NCBI GenBank assembly: GCA_032622095.1
Contig: CP136061.1
Coordinates: 25,796,991-25,860,990 of the forward strand
Source of the DNA: Siphonodentalium dalli
Taxonomy: Eukaryota > Mollusca > Scaphopoda > Gadilida > Siphonodentaliidae
Direction: 5' to 3'
DNA length: 64,000 bases
In this document: one piece after another, positions 1 to 10,581 of the stretch
How positions within the stretch are numbered: position 1 is the stretch's first letter
Layout of the letters: each line of letters starts with the position of its first letter
Notes under the pieces: generated by a model
Seen by the model: the letters and a program-made list of their open reading frames with translations, nothing else
Database searches by the model: none
What the model was told of the DNA's origin: nothing
Translations under genes and position numbers: made by a program

Positions 1-229
1 CAGAAAATGTTCAGATAATAAGTTCAATAAAGGACCATAGGTTGTTTGATAAATTTATTATCTGAACATTTCCCACCCAGTAAAAGAAATCCATCATATT
101 ATCTTTTTGTGTGTTGTCTGCTTTTATAATCTGAACATCCCTCCACATGGATAATAGACTATTCCAATGTATACTTTTATGACTGAGAGGGAGAATCCAT
201 TATTTAGTATAGAGAGGGTTAACACCTAC

Positions 230-306
230 CTCCTTTTTTGCCAGCAGCTCCAGCCTCAGATCTCTTAAAGCTTCTATTGACGACAAGGGTCCCTCCAACT
301 TAGCCA
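230..306 (-). CDS. EXOC4: EXOC4 (exocyst subunit Sec8), internal exon
   Basis: This is the leftmost EXOC4 exon in the window. It has a 3' splice site (TTTTCAG) on its right and a 5' splice site (GTAGGT) on its left, both read on the minus strand. The first two bases complete a Val codon begun in the exon at 1429-1517. The 25 codons after that include LEGPLSSIEALRDLRLEL, which corresponds to the LEGP...LSDLRLEL stretch of animal Sec8. It ends in phase 0, so the gene continues beyond the left edge. Sec8 is a helical rod subunit of the exocyst, which tethers secretory vesicles to the plasma membrane. The match to Sec8 is from memory of the family; the splice sites and phase are seen directly. 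Confidence 0.88.
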
Positions 307-1149
307 CTGAAAACAATCAAGAATCAAATTCAACCCTCAAACTTAGGAAAAATGTCCCACCGCAAACTTAATATTGGGGCATGTTAAATTCCACATTTTG
401 CCACAGCATTGCTTATTTGCCATGGCCAATTTTGATGATTGCAAAGTTATAGGTTATATGTTATGTTTTAGAAACAAAATTTAGCAAGTTAAGAACATTT
501 CCTCAAAAATATACTAATAGTATATATAGTATAATGATAGAATGAATACGATATTATCCACAAAACAAATTATGGGAGCCGAGCGTTTGTTTATATACAG
601 CACATAAAGAGTGTGCGATAAGCAAAACACTCAACACTGTGGTGATTATTTGGGGAGATTGATTCAATGTGACCCATTCAACACCAAAATATTGAGTGGC
701 GAAGATTAGTGAGCGCTATAACAATATGTTTTAAACAACATGGTACAGTTTTAACCAACATTTATTAGTGGGATCTCCCCGGTATTGAGTGTTTTCCTTA
801 TCACACACTCTTTACGTACTGTACTGTACCATAACATGTCTTTTGTTTACTAACACTTTGTACGATCTTGACTTAATAACATGTCATTTATGCAAACGTT
901 ATGATTGGTATAAGAACAACATCTCTCTATATTTTAATATTCTTTCTGTTTATGGTGGTTTTAACAGATGTGACTATTTTAACAGCAATACCCACCGCGA
1001 AGGCCATCCGTATCTTTAATATATATAATAACACAGACAATAATTCTCCATAATCTGTCCCACTTTAGATAAGTTTTATAACATAAAATCCGGTGGCTTC
1101 ATGGTGTTTTCTTTTATTTTGAGCGTGTGACCGAGATATTCCAGTAGTA
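307..1149. other. EXOC4 intron, no recognised feature
   Basis: This is AT-rich intron sequence. Short inverted fragments around the phrase 'gagtgt' (near 600-830) hint at an old MITE, but I could not define its ends and see no coding potential. Confidence 0.4.
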
Positions 1150-1293
1150 ACGCTATGACGGTAAATACAAAAAGCAAATAACAAAATGTGACCGCTATGA
1201 AGGTAAATATGAAACGCTATGTAATGCTATGAAGGTAAATATGAAACGCTATGTAATGATATGAAGGTAAATACGAAAAGCAAATAACAAAAT
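1150..1293. repeat. Short tandem repeat
   Basis: About four imperfect units share the core 'ctatgaaggtaaata'. They lie within the EXOC4 intron. Confidence 0.7.
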
Positions 1294-1355
1294 CATATCT
1301 GCTCGCTGGGTCAAGCGATTCATAGTTTATTTTCTGGCCGTTTAGAGCTATTTCA

Positions 1356-1408
1356 CTGTAGAGTATATAATAAATAGTGTTACTATACATATGCTGATTT
1401 AATTTCCC
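1356..1408 (-). repeat. Partial duplicate of an EXOC4 exon
   Basis: Read on the minus strand, about 50 bp repeat the middle of the neighbouring exon at 1429-1517: 'gaaattaaatcagcatatg' is shared, followed by a diverged copy of the SKHYL codons with a frame-changing deletion. The copy lies about 20 bp inside the downstream intron, so it is a broken tandem duplicate and not a usable exon. Confidence 0.75.
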
Positions 1409-1428
1409 ACCTTGATTTATATACCGAC

Positions 1429-1517
1429 CTGCATGTACGACCATTTCTGTAGCATGTAGATAGTGTTTACTAGACATATGCTGATTTAATTTCTCTGGTA
1501 CCTCCTTAATCTGTTCT
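1429..1517 (-). CDS. EXOC4: EXOC4 (Sec8), internal exon with SKHYLHATEM motif
   Basis: On the minus strand the exon follows an ATATTTACAG acceptor and ends before GTCGGT, an unusual but possible donor. One base completes the preceding codon, 29 codons follow, and one base carries into the exon at 230-306 (phase 1). The protein contains IKEVPEKLNQHMSSKHYL and ATEMVV. This matches the vertebrate Sec8 stretch reading roughly VPQKLEQ-MASKHYLSATDML, directly upstream of the LEGP motif encoded by the next exon. A damaged partial copy of this exon sits just downstream at 1356-1408. Confidence 0.9.
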
Positions 1518-1559
1518 CTGTAAATATTTAAACATATTCAAAAAGGTTGTATGTATTAA

Positions 1560-3431
1560 CCCTTTCAGTGCCAAGACAAGAGAATGCATTGGCCTAACAA
1601 TTTTTCATCATTTGTTATTATTTTTTACAATTTTAATAATTTTTTCTTATATTCTTTAACAGACTTATTTTGTAGGTTTAGTGCCAGGGAATCTTAAGTT
1701 TTTCATGGGCATCAAAATTATTACTATGAATACTTGGTGATAGTTTTGAGTTATAACATGCCCCTAAGGTTTTATCCAGTTTGTTTTAAAATTCGCTATA
1801 GCATGCTTAAGCAGAATGCCGGCTGATATGGACACTGGCTCTTACGGACCCTGGCTCATACGGACCCTGGCTCATACGGACCTCCGGCTCATACGGACCC
1901 TGGTTTATACGGACCCTCGGCTTATACGGACCCTGGCTCATACGGACCTCAATTAAAATATACAATTTTATTTTTTATGTTTATTTAAATAAATTAAAAT
2001 ACTGACGACAACATATATACTGAGATAACAAAAATATGATGACAACAAAAATGGAACAACGTTACATCAGACGAACATTATCTAAACTGGGGCGTACAGC
2101 TTGGCGGCTTCTTTCAGTAGTTTGCTGGCAGTTATCCTCATCGACGAGTAGTCTATCCACAAGGACATCAACTTTCTGGTCGTCTCACTCGTTTTCCTAA
2201 CATTTTTTTTATAACTCACCTGTGTCACAAACCCGACTGGATGTGTCAAACGGGAACATTCAGGTTCAATGCAGCCAATAACCTCGTGACGAAGCCGAAT
2301 GGAGCACAGTTAGACATTGCGGAATTATGCCAGTCATCGGAGGGAGTATTTGGGGGGGGGGGGCTAACCCCGGGATGGTCGAAAGGGCCAATAGGCCCTT
2401 TCCTTCACCCCTCATATATTAGCTTTTATTATGAAGAAAGCAAAAGAAAAAAGAAGAAAAAAAAACACATTTTTGACATAATTTTCTTGGGTTCTTTATT
2501 TCAGTGGTAGTGGGTATCTTGAGTATACAATCTTGCCCTGGTCGTCGATCCGGGCTTTTCCTGTTGATGGTTCTGCCAGTCAACAATACATCAGTTGAAT
2601 ATATACCAGTTGTGTTTTTACTAACATGTTTTCATAACAAATCAAACTCAGTGGATTCATCCCGATCACCATTCACTGACCATTTATCACCGCGTGTCTG
2701 TTTATAAAACAATATAAAGGGATCACACACGAGTGTTTTTTCAACGGATAATAAATCAGTTGAAACAAGTTGTGTTTTTTCTAACATGTTTTCGTAACAA
2801 ATCAAACTCAGTGGATTCATCCTGATCACCATTCACTGACCATTTATCACCGCGTGTCTGTTTATACAACGACATAAAGGGATCACACACGCGTGTTTAT
2901 ACAACGGTGAAAAGATTAATTAACACGATTCTATAAATGCTTTTTCAAGCCAGAACATCACCGAAATTCTCAATTAATACAGATATATGTGTGAAAAGAC
3001 AATCATAATTATATTAAATTCAGAAATATAAGTTTGAAAATCACCGAAAAAATCTGTTAAATTCATAAGTTTGAAAATTACCAAAAAAATCACCGAAATT
3101 CTCAATTAATAAGATATATGTGTGAAAAGACAATCATAATTATATATTAAATTCATAAATATAAGTTTGAAAATTGCATATTTTAATTGAGGTCCGTATG
3201 AGCCGGGGTCCGTATAAGCCAGGGTCCGTATCAGCCGGTGGTCCGTAAAAGCCAGGGTCCGTAAGAGCCAGGGTCCGTAAGAGCCAGGGTCCGTATAAGC
3301 CGCATACCCTTAAGCATACCCAAAAACAATTCAATCCAAAAAAATCTAAAAAACAAATTAAATTTTTTTTAGGGCCGATTTAACAGACCGTAAATTAGGG
3401 CTGATGAGATCGGCCCCTGGCACTGAAAGGG
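1560..3431. mobile_element. piggyBac-type non-autonomous element (TTAA, 1.87 kb)
   Basis: The element starts CCCTTTCAGTGCCA and ends with its inverse complement. It is flanked on both sides by TTAA, the signature of piggyBac-superfamily insertion. Inside each end lies an array of about 19-bp units built on 'tacggaccctggctca', in opposite orientations (about 1845-1950 and 3190-3300). A roughly 70-bp block occurs twice at 2636-2707 and 2798-2868. I see no transposase, so movement would depend on an enzyme supplied elsewhere. Confidence 0.85.
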
Positions 3432-3439
3432 TTAAATAT

Positions 3440-3960
3440 ACCAGAAATCCAAGATGGCTGTTGACGGCCATGTTTTTCAATGAAATACAAATCCATGTTT
3501 CTGAGCGAATTTTGGAGGAAAAAAAAAAGATTCCCATCTAGAGGTCACCCCCGAAGATCCCTATGAAATTTGGTGACAATTGGATGAGGGATGTTGTCTG
3601 TAGGGAGTTTGGTGACGATCGAACGAGGAATGTGATATGTAGGGTGTACCAAAGTATTTAGTCATGCAAATAGTCAAATCCATGTTATTCATCAAAATAA
3701 TTTCAAATTCGATAGCTCCTCAGTAAATTTTCAAAACAATTCTCCGATAAATACGGGCTGCAGGGTGCGGTGATGGATTCAAATTTGAAATCCAAGATGG
3801 CCGCCATGTTTTTTAACGAATTTCGGAAAAAAATGAGGGCTCCCATCTAGATATCACCCTGAAGATCCATATGAAGTTTGGTGATGATCAGATGAGAGAA
3901 GTGACCTATAGGGTGTGCTAACGGAAATTGTTGATGGATCGCGGACGCATGAACACCCCC
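3440..3960. repeat. Degenerate dispersed repeat
   Basis: Two diverged blocks carry the same phrases ('aatccaagatgg', 'cccatctag', 'tgaa(g/a)tttggtga'). This looks like two old tandem copies of a dispersed element. I see no intact reading frame. Confidence 0.5.
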
Positions 3961-4099
3961 ACAGATGATGAACACCAGGCCATGGCAATAGCTCAAACTT
4001 TACAAAGGAAAGTTGAGCTAAAAACATGTCAGAAAGAGATACACATGATCAAACACCTGTTTATAATCACCCCTGAGAAATTATTGTAAATCACACATT

Positions 4100-4773
4100 G
4101 GATATATAGAGGATAACGAGTTATGCTGGGATATATAAAGGATAACGAGTAATGCTGGGATATATAAAGGATAACGAGTAATGCTGGGATATATAGAGGA
4201 TAACGAGTTATGCTGGGATATATAGAGGATAACGAGTAATGCTGGGATATATAGAGGATAACGAGTTATGCTGGGATATATAAAGGATAACGAGTAATGC
4301 TGGGATATATAAAGGATAACGAGTAATGCTGGGATATATAGAGGATAACGAGTTATGCTGGGATATATAGAGGATAACGAGTTATGCTGGGATATATAGA
4401 GGATAACGAGTTATGCTGGGATATATAAAGGATAACGAGTTATGCAGGGATATATAGAGGATAACGAGTAATGCTGGGATATATAGAGGATAACGAGTTA
4501 TGCTGGGATATATAAAGGATAACGAGTTATACTGGGATATATAAAGGATAACGAGTTATACTGGGATATATAAAGGATAACGAGTTATACTGGGATATAT
4601 AGAGGATAACGAGTTATACTGGGATATATAAAGGATAACGAGTTATGCTGGGATATATAAAGGATAACGAGTTATGCTGGGATATATAAAGGATAACGAG
4701 TTATGCTGGGATATATAGAGGATAACGAGTTATACTGGGATATATAAAGGATAACGAGTTATGCTGGGATATA
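4100..4773. repeat. 29-bp minisatellite, about 23 copies
   Basis: The unit is close to gggatatata-(g/a)aggataacg-agttatgct, with two main variants (agagg/aaagg and ttatgc/taatgc/ttatac) interspersed. It lies in an EXOC4 intron and shows no similarity to neighbouring exons. Confidence 0.95.
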
Positions 4774-4939
4774 AGATTTTATGAAACGCGTTTGATAAAT
4801 TTGATTCACAACGAATGAATTGGTCAACAACACTTTCCGGTGACCTTTATTTTTAGCATGAAAATGAGGTTTAAAATCATCAGAGGGCTTTTAGTTTTGT
4901 TTAGAAACATTTAATTTTATTCACATACATACATGAGTC

Positions 4940-5530
4940 AAAGTGAGCTTATCTTTCTCATTCTCCCAACAATCGTCAAAATTTAACTGCCTTAGGCCAA
5001 ACAAAAAAAGAGTTTTGGTTCTTGGGCAATATTTTTTTCAAATCAATGAGGGAGGGAGAGACGGTTTTATTTTTTATTTTTTTCTGCACATAGTAAGCAT
5101 GGACAAAGATTCCTTCCTCTTTCTAGTAATAATCAGAAATCTAGAGGGAACTGTTATGCATATAAACTCATTTAATCTTATATAAAAATGACATTGTAAT
5201 ACCAGTGTATGACTGGGATTACCTAACATTATATATTGCCCCTGACATTAACTACTGTTATTTTTGTCTAAAAACTGATAAATCCCAATTCTAATATGTG
5301 ATCCTGAATTTAATCCTCTGGCTTTCAATTGTATGGAGTTACAATTAGTGTAAGTTAGTTCACAATGACTAATTGTACCTGTAACATCTAAGTATACTCG
5401 CAAACGACAATGCGGAGAACATCGCTGATTAAAATGCTGTAGGTTCCCTGGTTTTGAGAGAATGTCAATCATTGCCCCATTGGTCAAATCAGATTGAAGG
5501 GCGATTGCATTCGGTTCATTGAACTATGGA
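4940..5530. repeat. Dispersed repeat, copy 1
   Basis: This segment is recognisably related to 47268-48060. Shared phrases in the same order include 'aatcaatgagggaggga', 'agagggaact', 'tgatcct(g/a)aattt' and 'gagttacaattagt'. It is non-coding; open frames in it are short and not conserved between the copies. Confidence 0.7.
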
Positions 5531-5596
5531 ATGATACTAGATCATAGTTGTTTGATAGATTGAGACTTCCCCCATTCCCCACCCCCTATTGGAAAC

Positions 5597-7665
5597 CTTA
5601 TATATACTTACCAACCAGGAGTTCTTCTATCGATATATACTTACCAACCAGGAGTTCTTCTATCGATATATACTTACCAACCACAAGTTCTTCTATCGAT
5701 ATATACTTCCCAACCACAAGTTCTTCTATCGATATATACTTACCAACCAGGAGTTGTGCTATCGATATATACTTACCAACCAGGAGTTGTGCTATCGATA
5801 TATACTTACCAACCATGAGTTCTGCTATCGATATATACTTACCAACCATGAGTTCTGCTATCGATATATACTTACCAACCATGAGTTCTGCTATCGATAT
5901 ATACTTACCAACCACAAGTTCTTCTATCGATATATACTTACCAACCAGGAGTTGTGCTATCGATATATACTTACCAACCATGAGTTCTGCTATCGATATA
6001 TACTTACCAACCATGAGTTCTGCTATCGATATATACTTACCAACCATGAGTTCTGCTATCGATATATACTTACCAACCACAAGTTCTTCTATCGATAAAT
6101 ACTTACCAACCAGGAGTTGTGCTATCGATATATACTTACCAACCAGGAGTTGTGCTATCGATATATACTTACCAACCACAAGTTCTTCTATCGATATATA
6201 CTTACCAACCACAAGTTCTTCTATCGATATATACTTACCAACCAGGAGTTGTGCTATCGATATATACTTACCAACCAGGAGTTGTGCTATCGATATATAC
6301 TTACCAACCATGAGTTCTGCTATCGATATATACTTACCAACCAGGAGTTCTTCTATCGATATATACTTACCAACCACAAGTTCTTCTATCGATATATACT
6401 TCCCAACCACAAGTTCTTCTATCGATATATACTTACCAACCAGGAGTTGTGCTATCGATATATACTTACCAACCAGGAGTTGTGCTATCGATATATACTT
6501 ACCAACCATGAGTTCTGCTATCGATATATACTTACCAACCATGAGTTCTGCTATCGATATATACTTACCAACCATGAGTTCTGCTATCGATATATACTTA
6601 CCAACCACAAGTTCTTCTATCGATATATACTTACCAACCAGGAGTTGTGCTATCGATATATACTTACCAACCATGAGTTCTGCTATCGATATATACTTAC
6701 CAACCATGAGTTCTGCTATCGATATATACTTACCAACCACAAGTTCTTCTATCGATATATACTTACCAACCAGGAGTTGTGCTATCGATATATACTTACC
6801 AACCACAAGTTCTTCTATCGATATATACTTACCAACCACAAGTTCTTCTATCGATATATACTTACCAACCAGGAGTTGTGCTATCGATATATACTTACCA
6901 ACCATGAATTCTGCTATCGATATATACTTACCAACCATGAGTTCTGCTATCGATATATACTTACCAACCACAAGTTCTTCTATCGATATATACTTACCAA
7001 CCACGAGTTCTGCTATCGATATATACTTACCAACCATGAGTTCTGCTATCGATATATACTTACCAACCACAAGTTCTTCTATCGATATATACTTACCAAC
7101 CACAAGTTCTTCTATCGATATATACTTACCAACCACAAGTTCTTCTATCGATATATACTTACCAACCAGGAGTGGTGCTATCGATATATACTTACCAACC
7201 ATGAATTCTGCTATCGATATATACTTACCAACCATGAGTTCTGCTATCGATATATACTTACCAACCAGGAGTTGTGCTATCGATATATACTTACCAACCA
7301 CAAGTTCTTCTATCGATATATACTTACCAACCACAAGTTCTTCTATCGATATATACTTACCAACCACAAGTTCTTCTATCGATATATACTTACCAACCAG
7401 GAGTGGTGCTATCGATATATACTTACCAACCATGAATTCTGCTATCGATATATACTTACCAACCATGAGTTCTGCTATCGATATATACTTACCAACCATG
7501 AGTTCTGCTATCGATAAATACTTACCAACCACAAGTTCTTCTATCGATATATGCCTACCAACCAGGAGTTCTGCTATCGATATATACATATACTTACAAA
7601 CCATGAACTCTGCTATCGATATATACATATACTTACCAACCACGAGTTCTGCTTTTGATTTATAC
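5597..7665 (-). repeat. 33-bp minisatellite carrying EXOC4 5' splice sites, about 62 copies
   Basis: Read on the minus strand, each unit is about (gca/gaa)(gaa/caa)ct-ntggttg followed by GTAAGTATATATCGATA. The first 16 bases match the last 16 bases of EXOC4 exon 3 (7892-7980), and the next bases match its splice donor. The array therefore consists of tandem copies of an exon end plus donor. Units fall into types (caggagttcttc, cacaagttcttc, caggagttgtgc, catgagttctgc on the plus strand) arranged in higher-order blocks; the rare 'ttcccaacc' marker recurs about 693 bp apart, which is 21 units. Because 33 is divisible by 3, several frames on both strands stay open by chance, so I do not call a protein here. 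Confidence 0.95.
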
Positions 7666-7670
7666 ATATA

Positions 7671-7884
7671 CAGTAATGCCCTAATTAATCGACTGCTTAA
7701 CCACAACATAATTATGGGTAACTTTTCAGGATTTAGTCGTGAATATGGCTTGTTGCCATTCATCGGAAAGCTCTCGGGGGAGAGCTTTCCGATGAATGGC
7801 AACAAGCCATATTTCCGACTAAATCCTGAAAAGTTAACCATAATTCTGCTGTAGTTAAGCAGACGATTAATTAGGGCATTACTG
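7671..7884. mobile_element. Palindromic mariner-type MITE, copy 1
   Basis: This 214-bp element is almost entirely one hairpin, beginning CAGTAATGCCCTAATTAATC and ending with the inverse complement, flanked by TA on both sides. TA duplication is typical of Tc1/mariner insertions. It sits between the 33-bp array and EXOC4 exon 3; its edge lies only a few bases beyond the exon's splice donor. Related copies are at 8615-8827 and 25478-25690. Confidence 0.9.
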
Positions 7885-7891
7885 TACTTAC

Positions 7892-7980
7892 CAACCACAA
7901 GTTATGCGAGATTTTTATCACATTGTTTGTATGCTTTATCAATCCTTGCTTTTTCTTTCTCTCTTTGAGCGAAATCAGCA
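7892..7980 (-). CDS. EXOC4: EXOC4 (Sec8) coding exon 3, with an in-frame stop
   Basis: On the minus strand the exon follows TTCTTTTTCAG and ends at GTTG|GTAAGTA. One base completes a Ser codon from exon 2, 29 codons follow and one base remains. The product contains ADFAQREKEKARIDKAYKQ then CDKNLA, matching the conserved Sec8 N-terminus ([21 protein letters not shown] in vertebrates). The codon after NLA is TAA. The family has Glu here, and many units of the adjacent 33-bp array read GAA at the same place. This is either a real nonsense mutation, a pseudogene mark or a sequence error at the array boundary. The splice sites themselves are intact. Confidence 0.88.
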
Positions 7981-8032
7981 CTGAAAAAGAAATTTGTAAT
8001 TGACTTGTTCATTCACTTGTGTTAAAGGTTAA

Positions 8033-8290
8033 TAAGGCCTAAAAAACTTCCATGACCGGAGCTTCCTGTAATTTTGCGAAAACCCGTGCCAAGCATTCTC
8101 TTATATATGCGAGTCTCCCATCGTCCCCACATATATATAAGAGAATACATTGGCCTAACAATATTTGCCATGACCTTGTAAGCCAGTGCACTCTCCTATA
8201 TATTCGAGGCTCCCTATGAAAGACTTGCATACATTTGTATATAAGAGAATACACTGGCACAGGACAAGCGCAGCTCCTGTTATGAAAAGG
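8033..8290. mobile_element. TTAA-flanked hairpin MITE ('gccaatgcattctctt' family)
   Basis: This is one of many copies in the window of a hairpin repeat with the core (c)tgtgcca(a/g)tgcattctctta-tatatgcgag. The outer ends resemble cttccatgac...gtcatgaaagg and lie next to TTAA. Two hairpins are joined by 'ggcctaacaatatttnccttgaccttgtaa'. It is non-coding. Other copies are listed separately. Confidence 0.75.
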
Positions 8291-8614
8291 TTAAGGTCTA
8301 AAAAAAGAAAAAGACCTTTGTTTCCGCTAACCTGACAGACCCAACCAAATTTTTTTGTTTAAAGTTTAAGTCTATTACAAACAGTTAACGACTGTTGTGC
8401 ATCATATATAGACTCTATAAAATTGGGTCAAGTAGCTTAATTAGTATAATTCATGGTAATTGTTTTATCTATACATGTAGCATTATTTAACGTTTAAGAG
8501 AATTAAATGATGTTGGTCATGTTTGAAAAATTAATGTGATTTGTGGGGTGATGAGTACATACATGTACATGTACAGTGATGAGTAAAATTTTCCCATGTG
8601 ACTATGTCCAGCTA

Positions 8615-8827
8615 CAGTACTGCTCTAAGTAATCGACTTCATAACCACAGCAGAATTATGGGTGACTTTTCAGGATTTAGTCGGAAATATGGCTTGTTGC
8701 CATTCATCGGAAAGATCTCGGCGAGAGCTTTCCGATGAATGGCAGCAAGCCATATTTCCGACTAAATACTGAAAAGTTACCCATAATTCTTCTGTGATTA
8801 AGAAGTCGATTACTTAGAGCGTTACTG
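8615..8827. mobile_element. Palindromic mariner-type MITE, copy 2
   Basis: This 213-bp TA-flanked hairpin is closely related to the element at 7671-7884, with ends CAGTACTGCTCTAAGTAATC and its near-inverse. Confidence 0.88.
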
Positions 8828-8889
8828 TACTTCATCTCACAACAGGATTATTCCAAATACAGACAAAATGGTTTGTGAAATAGTTGTTT

Positions 8890-9800
8890 CTTTATACACT
8901 GTATTTACCAGCCTGTTGGTGCTTGGGTGCTCTAAATTTGGGGTGGGCATCATATTGTTGAAATAATAGGAAAATTTGTATAATTTTTTTAAGTTTTACC
9001 CACTGTATACATCAGTCAGTAATTAAGACAGAAAAACTTGGGACTGGGCTTCCCTTCGAGGACCCACATGCAAACCCAGTTTGCAACCATAGTGATAATC
9101 TAATGTCGTGTTTTATATGGATCATGATGTATATTATTTTATTTAATGAAATTACTTTGATTTGTGTTAGATAAATATTTAAAATAAGACACAAACATCA
9201 TCTTATAAACTGTAATACAGCATTTAGTGAAACACAGTGAGCAGGTAGTATATATGAGTTTGCAATGGAAATTAGCTGGAGTATGAATTTTTGTCATCTT
9301 TATTCATAGTTAACCCTTTACCCAACAGAAGGGCCCTGTGCCAATGCATTCTCTTATATATGCGAGCCGACCATAGGTCGCCTCGCATATAAAACACAAT
9401 AAAAATTATAAAATTGTCAAAGAATGTAAGAAAAAATGGTAAAAAGATTTTTTTAGGCCAATGCATTCTCTTATATATGCGAGGCGACCTCTATGGTCGA
9501 CTCGCATATGTAAGAGAATGCATTGGCACAGGGAATAACTGTCACTATCACAATGTGGTCAAGGAGCCGGTTCCAATGATATCCATATTTGTATGGTTCT
9601 ATTGAGACAGACCGAAGATATTTTAGGCTGTTGAAGCTTTATTTGGCCGGTTTTGGCCGGTTTGTTGGGTAAAGGGTTAACCTGACATCAATGTATACTC
9701 GCCCTCCAAGTTCTAAACAAGGGGGTGGGATTATCAACGAGGACCACCCCATGATGTTTTTAGGAGCAAAAACATAGACTGGGCTTATCCTCATGGATGA
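8890..9800. repeat. Dispersed repeat (interrupted), paralogous to 37080-37880
   Basis: Shared phrases in order include 'cagtttgc', 'attattttatttaatgaaa', 'tgtaatacagcattt', 'gagtttgcaatggaaatta' and 'cctgacatcaatgtatactc'. The copy here is interrupted by the piggyBac-type MITE at 9314-9676; the copy at 37 kb shows the uninterrupted TTAA site. I see no coding region. Confidence 0.8.
9314..9676. mobile_element. piggyBac-type MITE, 363 bp
   Basis: The ends are CCCTTTACCCAACA and its inverse complement, with TTAA at 9310-9313 and 9677-9680. Its interior contains the common 'gccaatgcattctctt' hairpin. The paralogous repeat at about 37826 reads straight through a single TTAA (gagTTAAcctgaca), which is the empty site and confirms the boundaries. 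Confidence 0.92.
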
Positions 9801-10198
9801 ACTTACTGAGGCTGAGTTGGTCATTGTCCCATGGATTCGAGCAAATAGACACCCAGGATATCTCAAATGTACAAAAAGAAACATAGGATGTCCCAAACGT
9901 ACAAAAGGACACACAGGATATCAAAGTCTTACAAAACAATTGGAATTTAGATCAGTCGTCGGACACCATCGGACAACCAGAAATCAGATATTTCTAAGTA
10001 GAAAAAAGGGCATAACTCCATCAAAATTTACTTATGTTTATTTTGCATATATATCTGAATAACCTATGCAAGAACATTATTTTATAAACATGTAATAATC
10101 AATATTAACAATCTCAGACATTCAAACTTAGCATGCCCGCCCATTAAATAATTCCAATTTAAAACCCTGTTCAACATGAAACAACATAATTTATTTAC

Positions 10199-10239
10199 CT
10201 TGAAGATAAAGTGTTCACAATGGACATCAAGAAGCTTGT
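10199..10239 (-). CDS. EXOC4: EXOC4 (Sec8) coding exon 2
   Basis: This 41-bp exon on the minus strand follows TATTTACAG and ends at CAAG|GTAAAT. It continues in phase 0 from coding exon 1 and encodes TSFLMSIVNTLSS plus two bases that pair with the first base of exon 3 to make Ser. The peptide corresponds to the LLISVIRTLSTS segment near the Sec8 N-terminus. The phase agreement across three exons supports the model. Confidence 0.85.
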
Positions 10240-10349
10240 CTGTAAATACAAAAATAAGATTAGTACATGTTTAAAGTTAAATTACATGTACATGTAGTTC
10301 AGTTATATTGGAAGCAACATTTGAGAAATCTATCATGGTACTCTCGGGC

Positions 10350-10445
10350 TCCAAATAAAAGTGCAGACCCAAATAATAGTGCAGGGGGGGGGATTCCATT
10401 GAAAGTTAATTAAAGTGCAGACCCAAATAATAGTGCAGGGGGGAA
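10350..10445. repeat. Short direct repeat
   Basis: The phrase 'gtgcagacccaaataatagt' followed by 'gcagggggg' occurs twice, about 55 bp apart. Confidence 0.7.
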
Positions 10446-10581
10446 CTCGGAGCAAAACATAAAAATAACTGGTTAAACAAATTATTTTTATAGTCCAAGT
10501 ATATATATATTATATCCGGAAGGATCCTACGCTGAACCAAATACAGATACAGATAGCTGATACAGTCAACTTCAAGGGTAT

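Noticed and set aside
2040-2200. Possible exon or gene fragment inside the piggyBac-type element (minus strand, 'ITASKLLKEAAKLYAP')
   Set aside because: A short plausible peptide can be read, but there are no supporting splice sites or recognised family, and it lies inside a non-autonomous element.
1852-3300. Telomere-like or regulatory repeat based on 'tacggaccc'
   Set aside because: The arrays are inverted at the two ends of one TTAA-flanked element, which explains them as part of its termini.
5548-7898. Frames of more than 760 residues on both strands through the 33-bp array
   Set aside because: The period is divisible by 3 and the unit has no stop in several frames, so openness is automatic. 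The unit is a copy of an exon end plus splice donor, and the frame also runs through a MITE. No protein family fits.
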